Source of the DNA: Gymnopilus junonius
Taxonomy: Eukaryota > Basidiomycota > Agaricomycetes > Agaricales > Galerinaceae
Reading direction: 5' to 3'
Length of the DNA: 34,492 nt
Assembly (NCBI GenBank): GCA_015501075.1
Contig: JADNYJ010000340.1
Span: 1-34,492 of the forward strand
Within the stretch, counting starts at the first letter, position 1. Every line of letters begins with the position of its first letter. Shown in pieces: positions 23,711 to 32,852 of the stretch. Made by a program: the position numbers and the translations under genes. The notes under the pieces are model-generated. The model saw only the letters and a program-made list of their open reading frames with translations. It searched no databases and was not told where the DNA came from.

Positions 23711-23764
23711 CCGGCTGCCATCAATAATCATAATCGATTATGATTATGGTTACCGAACAGACTC
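23711..23764 (-). repeat. Right 54-bp terminal inverted repeat
   Basis: Exact inverted copy of 23300-23353, with the second copy of the 24-bp palindrome at 23724-23747. TAA follows directly at 23765-23767. Confidence 0.9.
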
Positions 23765-23767
23765 TAA

Positions 23768-24301
23768 TTATTTGCTGCGCTGGTCATGAGGTGCAAATGA
23801 GGTGACTGGTGAGTAGTCCAACTAACAAGAAATTTTTCGAAATCCTTCAGATATGACCACGTCATATGGAGGCATACAATCGACGGGCAATAATGAACGG
23901 ATCTCCTGCAGTTTAAGGACTTAGTGCTCCATCCTACTTCTCTAGGCTATGGTCGGCAAGGCTGGAACTGATGCTAACAGCGTGTTATGTCTCCAACTTG
24001 AATATTATTGTCTTTCTGTTACTCTGTCTGGGTTGTTTCTCTTAACCAGACACCTGGGGCGTTGCAACGTAACCAATCAAGCAAGTCCTTTTTGCCATTC
24101 TGTTCCATGACAGGAGCACTGGCTTACCTCCCGATATTATGAATTGTTCTTCCTTTCCTCATGTCCGCCAACTTTTTTGGATATGAGGAACTGGTGAGAG
24201 AAACGTGGCATCAACGCAGCGGCCTTGCGGCTGTCAGACAACCTTCGAGTCTTTACTGAATTACGCCAATTCCAACTTTCTTGTTTGCAACGCGCAATAC
24301 G
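23768..24301. other. Spacer and upstream region of the GTPase gene
   Basis: No gene is supported here. The promoter of the GTPase gene must lie in this interval, but I see no clear TATA box. The transposon end is only about 540 bases from the GTPase start codon. Confidence 0.35.
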
Positions 24302-25675
24302 ATGAGTGTTTATTCTACTCTCACAACTGTAATAGTATTGATTTTTTTTCGTCCACGACCAGTACTGACAATTTAGGTATTTCAGGAAGACTCTGAAATT
24401 CTATCGATAGCGTACGTCTCCGAATACCTGTCTAAGGAACTACCAATTCTCATTTTGTGAATTAGAGTGATGGGGCCGACAGGAACAGGCAAATCATCAG
24501 TGCGACGAGTGATTATTGTCGGTGCTGATTAACTCCTTGACCTTGTTTTTTTTATTTAAGTTTATCAACCTCCTCAGCGGTTCAAATTTACAAGTTGGAA
24601 AGGAACTTGAATCGTGCACTAATGAGGTTCAAACCTCGGAGCCATTTAAACTGGATGGTCAGATGGTTTCCCTGATCGATACACCTGGATTCGACGACAC
24701 CAAGTTGAGTGACACCAACGTTTTGAACATGATAGCTGCGTACCTTTCCTATACGTACGCTTGTCCTTTTAGTACATTTCCTCATTGGTTTACTTTGACT
24801 TTGCTTGCAGACATTCACGAGGGAAACATTTAGCAGGTGTCATTTACATGCACCGCATCCTTGACAACCGCCTTGGAGGGATATCAGCGCGTAACTTCCG
24901 ATTGTTTCGTAGTCTCTGTGGGGAGAACTCTCTCCGAAATGTTGTCATAACCACTACTATGTGGGACAAGGTTGACGAAACTATCGGCCAAGACAGAGAA
25001 AAAGAGCTCATGACCAAGGACATCTTTTTTAAACCCGCGATCGACAAAGGTGCGCGTCTCATGCGCCACTGCAACACTCTCGAGTCAGCACGGGACGTCA
25101 TTCGATCTATAGTCCAACAAAATACTCAATCAGTCACCCTGCAAATTCAGGAAGAGCTTGGAAGCGGACTTGATATTTCTGAGACTCATGCTGGGAAGGA
25201 GCTGTCTAGGGAAATCTTCGAGCAAATGGAAAGGCATAGGGAAGAGATCCGGGGGTTAATGTTGGAAATTCAGGAAGTCAGTAGGGTCAGAGACGAAGAA
25301 AGCCGACGAGAGCTCATGGAGGAACGCACGAAAATGGAGAGGATCTTAATCCGCCTTCAGATAGATTCTGCGAATCTAGCGAATGGGTACAAAGATGCCC
25401 TGTCAAAAATGGAAGACCGTTTACGATTGGCAGAGGCCTCATCCAACGCTGTCAAGCAATTGGAGTCCCTATCCCATCCGGATGGAATTAGCAAGACTCT
25501 GGGAGGAAGCGAAACTCCAGGACTGCAAACACATTCGCCCGTCGTCCAGGCTGTGGCTGCAACGGAAAATAGTAATGCAGTCCTGGAAGGCAAGCTCGCT
25601 GCTGCTGTTCCCATTGTAGGATTCTGGGGCAAGCTGGCCGTCATGCTTGCACCCTTCTCTTTGACCTGGCGATAA
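24302..25675 (+). CDS. P-loop GTPase (AIG1/G-domain type) with coiled-coil tail
   Basis: Five exons (24302-24328, 24386-24411, 24466-24499, 24561-24754, 24811-25675) give 381 residues. All introns are GT-AG, 54-61 nt, with compatible phases. The G domain shows IAVMGPTGTGKSS (P-loop G21-S28), a G2-type Thr in ESCTNEV (T49), and G3 LIDTPGFDDT (DTPG 69-72). The G4 position reads TTTMWDKVD (141-149) instead of the classical N/TKxD, as I recall for relatives in Agaricomycetes. Residues about 199-300 are charged heptad-like sequence, probably a coiled coil. The last 30 residues (VPIVGFWGKLAVMLAPF) are hydrophobic and might touch a membrane. Relatives form large families in mushroom genomes; some GTPases of the AIG1 class act in immunity in animals and plants, but no role is established here. 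The frame is intact. The ATG at 24302 was chosen because its exon joins cleanly. Confidence 0.85.
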
Positions 25676-26771
25676 AGCTCATCTCCGTACGTTCATCTTT
25701 GTACGCTCATCTCCTCATCTACATCATGTGGTGCTAGGCATAGCAGGAGTGGGTCAAATTCTAGTCTAGCTATTAGTAGGTCCGTTTTTTTTTCTACTTG
25801 TTCGATCAATATATGAAGCTCATATATCTATTTTCTTTGGCTTAGAAGTAAGTCACGGCTCGGGCTTAGTAACAAACCGGAAGTTTCGTGGGCGATTATT
25901 ATCATGTAATGCCAAATGCGAGTCCCTGCAAACGCAGTAGAACAAATGTTCCTTACAGCTGATCAAAACCATGTCTGCTTTTAAGAGTCCATGTGTCGTG
26001 TTTACACCATCTGTCACTACTTACGGCATGATAGTTCGCCTCTACCATCTACCGAAGGGTTTACTAAATTCTACAGATCATCGTTAAGTAAAAAGAACGT
26101 CTTATGAATTTATAATTAGCCCAGTGTTGATTTTAGAATACTATCCTTATTTGTCTGTAAACATCTTTAGCGAGGAATTTCCTTTCTCTAACGCTCAGTC
26201 CCGACGCGGCTTGACATGTGCGCCACAATCTCAGTTCCCCGCACCGCCTGGGACTGGAGAATGCCGACTGGAATATACAGCCGGCAAATCTTTGTAAACT
26301 CGAACCTACTCGAACTAATCAATTATACTATATACTTAAGTGATTGTCGTGAATTCATGTATACCTGTTTGTTCCTCCCCCCTTTTTGGTCCGTTTTTTT
26401 GTTCCTTTCCTCCTTTGCTTGGACATGTTTAATTCTTTTGCCGAAACGGGAGCGAGTTTGGAGTCTTGGACAGCTTAAAGAAGAGATCTGTTATAGGTGA
26501 CAGAAGGTTTGGAGAAAAATTAACTGTGCTATAGGTCTAGGCAGATTTCTCCATCCTACTATTCGCAATGCGAATCTATATGTAAAGAAATTTTCGTCGA
26601 AGCTGGCTTCGTGGGAGCCCATGTCTCTAAGAAACTATCAGTCGAACTTGTCTTCTGTCGCATGATACAAATACATGATCGAAACCCATTCAAATGATTC
26701 GATAAAATCCCACCTCCCCGTTCACACTTGCCCGCTTCTTCCACGAGTACCAAATATAGTCGTCACGTTCT
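25676..26771. other. Convergent intergenic region
   Basis: This lies between the 3' ends of the GTPase gene (+) and the epimerase gene (-), so it should hold both 3' UTRs. T-rich runs are present. The 94-codon frame at 26216-26500 has no recognisable motif. Confidence 0.4.
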
Positions 26772-28578
26772 CTAAGCTGCCGCCGAAGATTTGATTTTGA
26801 TATCACACCGAACATAATTGTTGTACAACTCATCAGACGTTAGAAGAGTGTCTTCGGCATCTTTATTCTCCGGATAAAGGAATGCGGCAAGAGGCTAAAT
26901 TAGAATTGTATTAGTGTCGAAGTGCTGACATTGGTAGGTCAAGACATACATGATGGAACTCCAGGAAGACCGCAGCTGGAGGGTCAAAATGTAAGCATAG
27001 ACTCCATAAATTCAGAGAAAGATAAGTACTTTGTGGGCCATACGCATCGCCATTTCCGCTTATCCCCGAGCCGCCATGTATTATCTTCCGCGCACCCTTA
27101 GCCATATTGCCCATTGCGTTGGAATAAAACATTACGCCATTCTCTTTTTTTTATATGGGCGTCAGAAGTGTATTTTCAAATAAAAAAAAGAAAAAGAAGA
27201 TTTACGATTACTGTCAAGTTCTAACGCAAGGCCTGATTTCTTGGAGGACAAGATTACCAAAGGGTCGGGTCTACTACCGCGCTCCTTATCGTCCGAAGCC
27301 CGAAGCACGTCTTTAAGTAAATCAGTCTCAGCAAGGAAAGAAGTCAAGGGGATGCGGGTGGGGATAGACGATCTAGCATTTTCCCGTAGGAGGTAGTAGT
27401 CGTCTAGGCATTGTAATTAAATAGAAAGAAGAGGTCCATGAGCTAAGTATGGACGCACCGTATCCTGAGGAAGGCATGTTGTGTCCGATACGTTTGGAAG
27501 TATGCGCATGGGCAGGAAGAGTCGAGACCGCAATGAAAACTGCCAGTCCCCAGACTATTAGGTGCAAGTTCAGCAATGTGATCAGCCTAATTTTTACATG
27601 TGAAAATGCTCTGCTTCCATATACAACGACAGAATAAACCTTGATCGTCAGTTCATGATCTTTCCACTGAAACGGGTTCGGGGCCATCTTGTAAGCTTGC
27701 GTCTAGGTTGAATCCCCAGTGCTGAAAAGAAATTAATAATGAGCTCCTGGTCACGTTCATGTCACGTACTTGGGTCAAATTAACCGGGGTAACAGTTCCC
27801 GATGTCTCTAATTTTGCACGGTAAACGATAGTAATACTCCCCAGATAGGGTTCAGGTTCAGGGTCATCGCCGTCGGCTTTGTCAGTCGAAGGATTTTCAG
27901 GGCCGATTATTGCAATGCACACTTCGATTTTCAACGACCCTGGGAAGCCTTGATCACCTGCAGGTGACTCCAGACGAAAGATGCTGTAACTGGATGTCGG
28001 CAAAGCACGAAGGCGAGCCAACTCTGCTGTACTGAAGAGTTCGGGAGGGCTCTCCAAAGACAGCAACGTCCAAGGGAGCGAATCGAACCCGATAGGTCCA
28101 CCGTGTAAAGAAACTTCCGGTGATTCTAATGAAAGAACGAGTCGGGACTATACCTCTCCGGAAATGCAAACTAACATACCGTTCGACAGAGCATGCAACT
28201 GGCTGTTGATCCCCTTACGTTCTAGGATATGAGTCCCTACTGGAATTCGGTTGGCGTATCTCCCGACGATCGTGTTGGTGTACTTTTGGGTAACATGGTC
28301 TGTGGGTGATTCCGGGCCTATGACAATGTCATGCGTCTAGAAAATTAGACAGTTAAGATTAGCTTCCGAGTTCCACTGAACAGTAAGAAAGACTCACACG
28401 GCCGTCACTCTGTACCAGCACCCTATGAATGGTGAGCCCATAAGGCAAGATCTATACATTCCAGTCCATGGTTTTCAGCGAGTCTATTACTGACTACTCA
28501 AAGAACCGGAAAATATCATACCTCGAGCGCCAAAGAGCGTGTGGGAAGTGCCAACACAATTGGTTGGAATTCTGACAT
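26772..28578 (-). CDS. Aldose 1-epimerase (galactose mutarotase) with two frame breaks
   Basis: Ten exons on the minus strand: 28522-28578, 28398-28451, 28180-28336, 27770-28125, 27640-27721, 27586-27459, 27403-27206, 27143-27030, 26975-26950 and 26894-26772, about 430 residues. The enzyme interconverts alpha and beta anomers of sugars such as galactose and glucose in the cytosol (no signal peptide: MSEFQPIVLALP). Family landmarks are present: LPYGLTIHR, GRYANRI, SLHGG (H97), NLTQHWGFNLDAS (catalytic-type H209), DHELTIK then ADHIAEL, GYDDYY (Asp), and FLEFHH (Glu). Two breaks remain. In exon 5 the frame must drop one base between GPEPVSV and KDHELTIK (about 27664-27668). In exon 6 it must drop one between SLGTGSF and the PAHAHTSKRIG frame (about 27530-27540). 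Splice sites and catalytic residues are otherwise conserved. This is either a young pseudogene or an assembly error. Exon 9 is 26 nt. Confidence 0.85.
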
Positions 28579-31448
28579 GTAGAATGACAAGAGCCTATTG
28601 CAGTAGAAGAAAGAAAGGAGGTAAGATTTGTCCTACTCAAAATAAGGCTTTAAATCGTACCGCCAGCTGCTCTTCACGTTGAACGGACCGGAACTTCCCC
28701 GACAAACATCCGTTGTTTCCTGTTCGCGGAGTCGGAAAGGAGCTCAGAGCTGCGATGATTGCAAATGAATAAGTAAAAATTCAATCTGGCTCAACATTTA
28801 AGCAGCAAAGTACAGATCTATTACAGACTGCTCTCTGCGCTTTGAATCCAAATATGACGTTGCCCAATGGCTTTAAGGGCAAACTGTCGTGCAACACGGA
28901 TATAAATCGGCCACTAGAACCCTAATAACTGAGTTGATGCGAAAGTCAGAGGGAGATAGAGACGTGCATTGCCTCCATTCGAGAATCGGTATCACTGCTT
29001 AGAGGAAGAGAAGACAGGCAAGCAGTTTAGGAGAGCATTGATCATGAGGAGAAAGCGAAATACGGCGGCGGCGTGGCAAGCCGGGTCGAGACCAGAAATT
29101 TTTTTAAAATGGCAATGATTTCGCACTGTCTCAGACCTTTAAGCAGATTAAGTAGATAAGATAAGATATACTTAGTCATGACTCGAGCAAGGTACTAACA
29201 AATAAAGAGACGAGGAATTTAAATCCATTACTTACCCAGCGGCGATGTATTTAGCAATATATAAAATCGTTCTTGATAGAACCACTTTGTCTATCCTTTG
29301 AAGTGTATTCAAAATTTGGTCTAATTGAACGTTTGACTTGTCCTGAAAATATAATGTATGTACAGGTCACGAAAGCGACTCAAAAAAGCTTATTAAGCGT
29401 CCCAGTCGCTGATGAAACGGTTGTGAAACGGGGAACACTTTCAATAATTTTTTTTACTCGCAACATTTACTTTGCTATGATGCTTCTAGTCGGCTGCAAG
29501 CGTGCATTCGCATCCCAATAACTTGGACCTTGCCACCTCGGAAGGCAAATCTTTGGAGATCTCTTTGACATGATCACATGAACATAAGGGTAGAGCATTG
29601 GCTCGTGTTTCGAATTCCTCATCATCAGTGCCTATGGTAAGCCATCTACTCCCGTCAGTTCGTATTTTAAAGTCTACCTCAACATATAAATCGACGGGAT
29701 TGCCCACGTCAAGCCTGAACTTAAATGATGTGAGTAAGCATGCATTTATTCTGGTGCTTGAGTACACCTGACCTGATGGAATGCCGACCGTGACACCCGA
29801 ATGAAACGAGATTGGCATGATTTGCGCTCGGAAGATGAACGCTAATGATATCATATTCAATTTTTGCACTATGGTCCAGTTAGTGCCTAAACGTGCTCAG
29901 ACGTAAATGCGGCGCTGCTCCGCTAAGGTGATTATACACTGGGAGGTGTTGAACGGATTGACAGGCGCGTGTGAGGGGTATCTGTTCGCGATTGTCTCGG
30001 ATGATACCACTTACGACTGTATATGATTACCATTTTCTTATCTTATCCTATTCCTTCAGCTGAGTGCTACCCATAGTTAGTCCTTAAGCTTCTAGCACCC
30101 ACGGCTTCAGATATCAGAATCCTGCATTACAGTGCGTGCACTTTTGGTCTGAAATAGGACACGCTGAATAACCACTGCTCTGTTGATCCATTAGGGTGTA
30201 GAAGGAATCATAGATTATACCCAAGGAGCTTTGGATAAAATTGAGGAAATTCGACTTGTCCCCTGAAGGACTTGTTTAAACATTTATTCGTTAAATTTAA
30301 GTTGATTTCAAAGTCGTAAGGGATGTATGAAAGTTTGTTGTTGAAGACCCGACGATTGTGGCGTACAGCTAGAATGAATGCCGTTTTAGGACGCCCATTA
30401 GCAACCATTCGGGTTTGTGGCTTATGAACAGATAAAAAGGAGAGGCGCGGAGATCTTGAAGCGCCGTGATAATTCACAATGGGCCTTTTTCACCGTCGTA
30501 CTCTTTAAGTCGGTGAAGAAGTCACGACACAGACAAGAATACGCTGGTCGAAGCTCTTCCATTATCTCTCCGATACGTGCGGGGGACCATTCGGCCGTCC
30601 AGTCTCATGCCCTTGATGACTTCTGGTCCAAGTACACGCTTGGCCCACGTCTACTCCGTTTGAACACCGTGCTATTCTTTTTCAAGGACTTCTGTCTACA
30701 GTAGCTTCCGAGGGGTCTTCACGGCCAATGCCCATCGTGGATTACTTTCTCACTAAAGTTCCAGTCGGAAATCATAATTATAGAAGCAGCTTTGTCATAT
30801 ATCGCGCCCGCAGGGACTGGACACAGAAGCCTTGTGCGGTGTGGGGTCGCCAGGCCATGCCTTTTATTATCTTGCAAACCTTTGACCAGAGATGTACTAG
30901 TGATGTGATAGTAGACAGGCAAAAGATGCGACCGCCGATAGTGACCTCGTTGAAGTCGAAGGAGACAGCCGACTAAGCGGACAAGATTACAAAGAAGGCA
31001 GAACAACACTCTTTAATTCTGGATGGAACCGCACTTGAATTCCCATGGGCGGATAAGCTTTTTGATAATGACTTGAAGAAGCCCCACACATGGGCTCCCT
31101 TTTTCACAAGCAATTGAAATGTCGATAATAGATCGGCACGTCCTGCCCATTCCTTTGTTACAATTTTAGATCATATCAATGAATACTTGGAATTTCTTGA
31201 TTTCATTTGCATTTCGTATGTCTACAAGGATAGATAATTCTACAGATAACGACGTATGAAAGGAGAAAACATTGCAAGAGACGATCCACGACCCGCAAGG
31301 TACTTGAATGCAGATATTTTACCGACTGCCAGTGAGATCTGGTCATTCGGCTACCTTACAGCTGCGCAGCTTGGCAGATATGAGAAAGAAAGGAAAACTC
31401 TAGAATACATACTAGATGGAGAACAAGAACGGATATCAGTATGGCTGC
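28579..31448. other. Intergenic with scattered coding-like fragments
   Basis: Apart from the weak minus-strand frame at 29486-29869, plus-strand frames at 30417-30704, 30728-30976 and 31256-31492 look mildly coding-like. They are separated by stops and share no motif I know. They could be pieces of one decayed gene. The epimerase promoter lies just above 28578; no TATA box was recognised. Confidence 0.3.
29486..29869 (-). CDS. Hypothetical 127-residue protein, weak
   Basis: This uninterrupted minus-strand frame starts with a hydrophobic N-terminus (MISLAFIF near residues 6-13) and then has a balanced composition with alternating polar and hydrophobic residues (VDLYVEVDFKIR) and two close Cys pairs (CSC and CEC). 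I do not recognise a family. It has no introns, unlike every secure gene in the window, and could be a chance frame or an exon of a decayed gene. Confidence 0.22.
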   Translation of the reverse strand: MQKLNMISLAFIFRAQIMPISFHSGVTVGIPSGQVYSSTRINACLLTSFKFRLDVGNPVDLYVEVDFKIRTDGSRWLTIGTDDEEFETRANALPLCSCDHVKEISKDLPSEVARSKLLGCECTLAAD

Positions 31449-32852
31449 TCAAACTTGATGTCGGTCAAAGGTTCTCACAGAAAATTCGTTAGATGGTGGT
31501 AGTTTGTAAGCGCCATTCCCGCCTTTCGAGCTCGAGGACTCCCAGTTCACGCCCATGACGGAAGGCATACCGTCAAAGACAAACTGGTCATCGCTGGTGC
31601 CATGGGAGAGAGGGAGTTGCGAGAATGAGGAGAAATTTTGTGAGTCTGGTAGTGATGAGGTGGCATACGATTTGTACAATGAAGCAGCAGGGATGTGTGG
31701 TGAGGAACTGTGGAAACTGAGAGAGGGTTCGGAAAAGGCGGAAAGCGTTTGACCCATGGAGAGTTCGTAAGAGTGGTAAGACGAGCCCTCTGAGGGCGTG
31801 GAAGGAGAGGTGCTGTTGCTGTCTGTCAAGTAATCAAATGTGATGGGCGAGGAACGGAATGATGGGACGTCATCAGACGTGACTGATGATGAAGAAGACC
31901 AGTTCGAAAAGAGAGGATGAGCCTTGGCTTCTAAATTGTTGGAGAAAGTCGATGACGACGCATAGGGAAGGGACATAGATGGTGTTTCCGGCGATGCACT
32001 CGATGAAGAGGAAGAGACACTCTCTGCTTTGCGAATGAGGTTATAGGTTCCGACGTCTGTCGACTTCCTCCTTGTACGAGGACCCCGTGACGAGTCAGAG
32101 TTGAACCTGGTGATGCTGTTGTATCTGCAGACGGAACATGAGCGTTGAAGGAGGTAAAGATGGTATTCAATATACCTGTTCTTGGCAGATAATCCCGTTC
32201 GCCCTGGGAAGTAAGTCTTGACGATCTTCGTCCAAACTTTGCCGTGTTCTGCAACAGCACGAAGCAAGAGTTCATCCTAGAGGTACCATTCAACATTGGG
32301 AAAGTGAAAGGGCGTTGAGTCCTGCTTACAGCTTCTGGAGACCATGAAGTTCGGTCGATGGCAGGGTTGAGAGTATCGGTCCAACGCTTTGCACACTCTA
32401 GAACTTTTCATGAGACAGAAATTTAAATACAGTGCCGTATGACATACGATCGCTGTTCCGGGTTTGGACAACTGAGGCTACAAGAGACCACCTAGGGATG
32501 TGTCAGCTTGAGTAAAGTTTTGAGCGCACCAATACATACCTTGTACCATATCTTTCAATACCTTTCACGAGCTTCTCGTCCTCGTCTGGAGCCCAGCCTC
32601 CCTTGACAACGTCTGAGGCCATCTTTGCAAACCACCTCTTACGACAGTCCTTGTTGGTTCTATTGGGTACGTGCTTGGCAATAGCGTGCCATTTGGATGG
32701 GTTCGAGTTATCTGGATCTTCTGTAGGAGGGTAAGTGGTGTCGACAAGTACATTGTCCATGACAACGCACCCTTTTGGACGGCTTCACGAAGGAGTTGGT
32801 CCTCCTTAGTAGTCCAGGACCTTCGTTCTCTGCAAAACATTTGGGCAGACAT
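31449..32852 (-). CDS. Three-repeat Myb/SANT DNA-binding protein
   Basis: Six exons on the minus strand: 32771-32852, 32540-32720, 32448-32491, 32330-32397, 32176-32276 and 31449-32124, giving 383 residues. All introns are GT-AG, 48-53 nt, and phases agree. Three tandem Myb repeats fill residues 11-166. Repeat 1 has W13, W38, W57 with NKDCRKRW; repeat 2 has W70, W89, W108 with DQCAKRW; repeat 3 has W121 and W140 with Y160 at the third aromatic position and SAKNRYNSI. The Trp spacing is that of R1R2R3-type Myb domains, which bind DNA through the third helix of each repeat. After residue 170 the protein is Ser/Pro-rich and probably disordered, a likely activation or regulatory region. A nuclear transcription factor is the straightforward reading; targets are unknown. 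The frame is intact and the start sits directly before repeat 1. Confidence 0.9.

Larger units (their letters stand above)
23300..23764. mobile_element. PIF/Harbinger-type non-autonomous element (465 bp)
   Basis: The ends are perfect 54-bp terminal inverted repeats (23300-23353 and 23711-23764) beginning GAGTCTGTTCGGTAACC. They are flanked by TAA on both sides (23297-23299 and 23765-23767), the 3-bp duplication typical of PIF/Harbinger and Tourist-like elements, whose ends often start with a similar G-rich CTGTT pattern. Weaker similarity between arms continues inward (both carry GCCAAATTG about 20 bp further in). The body keeps a 59-codon frame (23447-23626). The perfect identity of the arms suggests recent insertion or recent copying. 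It moves only if a full-length relative supplies transposase. Confidence 0.85.

Noticed and set aside
28075..28095. Second B-box-like sequence (GGTTCGATTCG, minus strand)
   Set aside because: It is inside exon 4 of the epimerase and codes GFDSL; no cloverleaf.
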